Of a stretch of DNA of 33,712 nucleotides, positions 31,287 to 33,712 are shown piece by piece. A program made the translations under genes and the position numbers. Every line of letters starts with the position of its first letter. Positions within the stretch are counted from its first letter, which is position 1. Source of the DNA: Streptomyces sp. WAC06614 (GTDB lineage Bacteria > Actinomycetota > Actinomycetes > Streptomycetales > Streptomycetaceae); assembly GCF_003949795.1 (NCBI RefSeq), contig NZ_RPRY01000044.1:1-33712 (forward strand), in the 5' to 3' direction. The notes under the pieces are model-generated. The model saw nothing but the letters and a program-made list of their open reading frames with translations. It had not been told where the DNA came from and did not search any database.

Positions 31287-31973
31287 TCAGTGGTCGCAGG
31301 CCCAGGGTGCCGCGGCGATCGCCGCACCCGCCTGCTCACGCAGCGTACGCACCGCCGCGGCCGGATCGACGGCCCCGTAGACGGCGCTGCCGGCGACGAA
31401 CACGTCGGCGCCGGCCTCGGCACAGCGTTCGATGGTGGAGGCCGAGACCCCACCGTCGACCTGGAGCCAGACCTCCAGTCCGTGCTTGGCGATCAGCTCG
31501 CGGGTGCGGCGGATCTTGGGCAGCATCACGTCCAGGAACGGCTGCCCGCCGAATCCCGGCTCGACCGTCATGATCAGCACCATGTCGAGCTCGGGGAGGA
31601 TGTCCTCGTACTGCTCGATCGGCGTCGCGGGCTTGAGCGCCATGGAGGCACGGGCCCCCTTGGCACGGATCTCGCGCGCCAGCCGTACGGGCGCCCCCGC
31701 GGCCTCGGCGTGGAAGGTGACCGAACCGGCCCCCGCCTCGACGTACTGCGGGGCCCAGCGGTCCGGGTCCTCGATCATCAGATGCAGGTCCAGCGGGATG
31801 TCCGTGGCCCGCCCGAGCGACTCCACGATGGGGAGCCCGAGGGTCAGGTTCGGGACGAAGTGGTTGTCCATGACGTCGACGTGCAGCCAGTCGGCGCCCT
31901 CGACGGCCTTCGCCTCGTCGGCGAGGCGGGCGAAGTCCGCGGACAGGATGCTGGGATTGATCTGAACGGCCAT
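31287..31973 (-). CDS. rpe: Ribulose-phosphate 3-epimerase
   Basis: A 228-residue TIM-barrel enzyme converting D-ribulose 5-phosphate and D-xylulose 5-phosphate in the pentose phosphate pathway. Metal and active-site motifs are present: [13 protein letters not shown] at the N-terminus, [12 protein letters not shown] with the metal/acid Asp, [22 protein letters not shown] and VDGGVS. Length is typical. The ATG at 31973 is the family start; the site upstream is weak. It lies after rsmB, the order commonly seen in Streptomyces cores. Confidence 0.96.
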   Translation of the reverse strand: MAVQINPSILSADFARLADEAKAVEGADWLHVDVMDNHFVPNLTLGLPIVESLGRATDIPLDLHLMIEDPDRWAPQYVEAGAGSVTFHAEAAGAPVRLAREIRAKGARASMALKPATPIEQYEDILPELDMVLIMTVEPGFGGQPFLDVMLPKIRRTRELIAKHGLEVWLQVDGGVSASTIERCAEAGADVFVAGSAVYGAVDPAAAVRTLREQAGAAIAAAPWACDH

Positions 31974-32070
31974 GCCCCAAGCCTGCCATGCCGGAGGCCG
32001 GATTCCGCCCCCCGCCCGGAACCATCCCGACCCCGACCCTGCCCCGGCCCCGTGACGTACACCACTACGC

Positions 32071-32093
32071 CCCCGGGCCGGGCCCGGCCGGGG
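32071..32093 (-). terminator. GC-only hairpin after rsmB
   Basis: Within the 131-bp gap between rsmB stop and rpe start on the minus strand, 32071-32093 folds into about nine G-C pairs with one bulged G and a tiny loop. The sequence has many alternative GC foldings and no U-tract, so a terminator is only a possibility. Confidence 0.35.
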
Positions 32094-32104
32094 CCCGGCG
32101 GGGG

Positions 32105-33538
32105 TCAGCCGGTGCGGCGGAGGAGGGCCAGGTACATGGCGTCCGTCCCGTGCAGGTGGGGCCAGAGCTGGACGTCCGGGCCGTCGCCCAGGGCCGGGAC
32201 GCCGGGCAGGTACGGGCGGGCGTCGATCAGCTCGGCCTTCGCCGGCTCGGCGCCGCCCCGACCGCGCAGGACGTCGTCCACCACGACCCGGGTCTCGGCC
32301 AGGTGCGGCGAGCAGGTGGCGTAGCCGACCACACCGCCCACCCGGACCGCGGACAGCGCCTCGCGCAGCAGTGCCCGCTGGAGCGGGGCGAAGCCGTCGA
32401 GGTCCTCCGGGCGCCGCCGCCACCGCGCCTCCGGTCGGCGGCGCAGCGCGCCCAGACCGGTGCAGGGCACGTCCATCAGGACCCGGTCGAAGGAGCCGGG
32501 CCGCCACGGCGGCCGGGTCCCGTCGGCGGCGATGACCTGGTACGGCCCGGGGTTGCCGGCGAGCGCCCGCTCGACCAGGCGGGCCCGGTGCGGCTGCTTC
32601 TCGGAGGCCAGCAGGGACGCGCCGCGCTGCGCGGCCAGCGCGCCCAGCAGGGCCGCCTTGCCGCCGGGCCCGGCGCACCCGTCCAGCCAGCGCTCGTCGC
32701 GGCCCTCCACGGGCACCCCGGCCAGCGCCAGGGCGACCAGCTGGCTGCCCTCGTCCTGCACCCCGGCCCGGCCCTCGCGGACCGCCTCCAGGGCACCCGG
32801 CTCACCGCCCTCGGCCAGCCGCACCGCGTACGGGGACCAGCGGCCCGGCAGGGCCGAGTCCTCGCCCACGGCGGCCAGCAGCTCCTCGGTGGTGGCCCGG
32901 CCGGGCCGGGCCACCAGGGTGACCTCCGGACGCTCGTTGTCGGCCTCCAGCAGGTCCTCGATGCCCGCCCGGCCGCCGCCCAGCGCGTCCCACAGCGCCG
33001 AGACCACCCAGCGCGGGTGGGAGTGCACCACCGCGAGGTGGTCCTCGGCGTCCTCCTCGTACGGCGGGGCCACCCGCTCCAGCCAGCCGTCCAGGTCGTG
33101 CGCGGCGATCTTGCGCAGGACGGCGTTGACGAACTTCGCCCGCCCGTCACCGAGCACCACCCGCGCCAGCTCCACGCTGGCCGAGACGGCCGCGTGGGTC
33201 GGGATCCGGGTACCGAGGAGCTGGTGCGCGCCCAGCGACAGCACGTCCAGGACCGGCGGGTCCACCTCGCGCAGCGGCCGGTCGACACAGGCCGCGATGA
33301 TCGCGTCGTACGTGCCCTGCCGGCGCAGCGTCCCGTAGACCAGCTCGGTGGCCAGCGCCGCGTCCCGCGCCTGGAAGCTCTCGTCCTGCCGCGCCTTGCG
33401 CAGCAGCGGCGGCAGCACGAGGTTGGCGTAGGCATCACGCTCGTCCACGGCCCGCAGCGCCTCGAAGGCGAGCATCCGGACGGGGTCCTTCTTGGGACGC
33501 CGGTAGGGCTTGGCGGGACGACGGGGCTGTTCGCTCAC
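32105..33538 (-). CDS. rsmB: 16S rRNA m5C methyltransferase, RsmB/NOP2-Sun family
   Basis: A 477-residue SAM-dependent methyltransferase. N-terminal NusB-like helical RNA-binding domain (about 15-145: [42 protein letters not shown]) and C-terminal Rossmann core: [18 protein letters not shown] (SAM binding), [20 protein letters not shown] and [12 protein letters not shown], which hold the release and nucleophile cysteines. The expected product is m5C in small-subunit rRNA helix 31 (C967 in E. coli). GTG start at 33538. The preceding gene in many Streptomyces is fmt; it is not in the window, or only its tail is. Confidence 0.95.
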   Translation of the reverse strand: MSEQPRRPAKPYRRPKKDPVRMLAFEALRAVDERDAYANLVLPPLLRKARQDESFQARDAALATELVYGTLRRQGTYDAIIAACVDRPLREVDPPVLDVLSLGAHQLLGTRIPTHAAVSASVELARVVLGDGRAKFVNAVLRKIAAHDLDGWLERVAPPYEEDAEDHLAVVHSHPRWVVSALWDALGGGRAGIEDLLEADNERPEVTLVARPGRATTEELLAAVGEDSALPGRWSPYAVRLAEGGEPGALEAVREGRAGVQDEGSQLVALALAGVPVEGRDERWLDGCAGPGGKAALLGALAAQRGASLLASEKQPHRARLVERALAGNPGPYQVIAADGTRPPWRPGSFDRVLMDVPCTGLGALRRRPEARWRRRPEDLDGFAPLQRALLREALSAVRVGGVVGYATCSPHLAETRVVVDDVLRGRGGAEPAKAELIDARPYLPGVPALGDGPDVQLWPHLHGTDAMYLALLRRTG

Positions 33539-33712
33539 GTGAAAGGTGCTCCGGAAGTATCGGATGGTACGAGGGGGGTCACCGGGGCCGAGGAGGCCCG
33601 GTGGGGCCCGGGTGGGGCCCGGGCCCGAAGGCCCGGGGCCCGTGGGCCGCGGAGAGCGGGGCCCGAAGGCCCGGGGTGCAGGTCTCGGGCCCGAAGGCCC
33701 GGGGTCGGGAGT
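33539..33712 (-). repeat. rsmB upstream region with three UUCG-tetraloop hairpins
   Basis: On the minus strand GGGCCTTCGGGCCC occurs three times (plus-strand 33621-33634, 33659-33672 and 33687-33700), each folding into a C(UUCG)G-capped stem of 8, 5 and 6 bp. The segment is about 90% G+C. No Shine-Dalgarno for another gene and no complete ORF could be placed. It may be an intergenic leader or the tail of an upstream gene extending past the right edge; two minus-strand frames are open from the edge, one ending at the TGA overlapping the rsmB start and one at 33579. Confidence 0.6.

Overview
The window is chromosomal DNA of a high-GC actinomycete, almost certainly Streptomyces or a close relative. 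Third codon positions are almost all G/C, GTG starts are common, purine-rich Shine-Dalgarno sequences are frequent, long antisense open frames occur everywhere, and UUA leucine codons appear in only three genes. No rRNA, tRNA, CRISPR array or intact insertion sequence was found. No gene-free stretch exceeds 300 bases.

Left edge (1-1923, minus strand): the 5' part of an IS701-type transposase homologue that has lost two of its three DDE residues, and a TMEM175-type potassium-channel homologue. Both carry a TTA codon. A perfect hairpin (1958-1988) separates them from operon A.

Operon A (11744 down to 2023, minus strand, nine genes): DJ-1/PfpI protein, aldehyde dehydrogenase, F420/NADP-reductase-like protein, the three subunits of a molybdenum hydroxylase (iron-sulfur, Mo and FAD subunits), an MFS transporter, a cyclic-nucleotide-binding-domain histidine kinase and an NTF2-like protein. 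It reads as an aldehyde or N-heterocycle oxidation unit. Its first gene has a TTA codon.

Operon B (25435 down to 11817, minus strand, 15 genes, gaps of 48 bp or less, many stop/start overlaps): DJ-1/PfpI protein, ThDP-dependent lyase/carboligase, three NTF2-like proteins, GMC oxidoreductase, second DJ-1/PfpI protein, VOC (glyoxalase-like) protein, AGE-family epimerase, then STAS - GlgX - STAS - RsbW-like kinase - SpoIIE phosphatase - ParA-like ATPase. The last six genes form a partner-switching module with a glycogen-debranching enzyme embedded in it and no sigma factor. The operon ends at a hairpin (11782-11803). The most unusual feature of the window is this coupling of carbonyl/sugar chemistry, glycogen breakdown and a phospho-switch.

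Operon C (25687 to 29217, plus strand, divergent from B): UBP-type zinc finger, a response regulator fused to a thioredoxin-reductase-like flavoprotein without the CxxC pair, an unrecognised protein preceded by a three-codon leader ORF, an ABM-fold monooxygenase and a group II truncated haemoglobin. This suggests redox, oxygen or NO sensing and detoxification. The B/C divergent region holds four copies of a 9-bp half-site. The kinase of operon A is a candidate partner of the fused response regulator.

Right end (29231-33538, minus strand) looks like conserved core: secreted RNase Sa-type ribonuclease with barstar-type inhibitor, SorC-family regulator, ribulose-phosphate 3-epimerase (rpe) and the 16S rRNA m5C methyltransferase (rsmB). 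Upstream of rsmB lie three UUCG-tetraloop hairpins.
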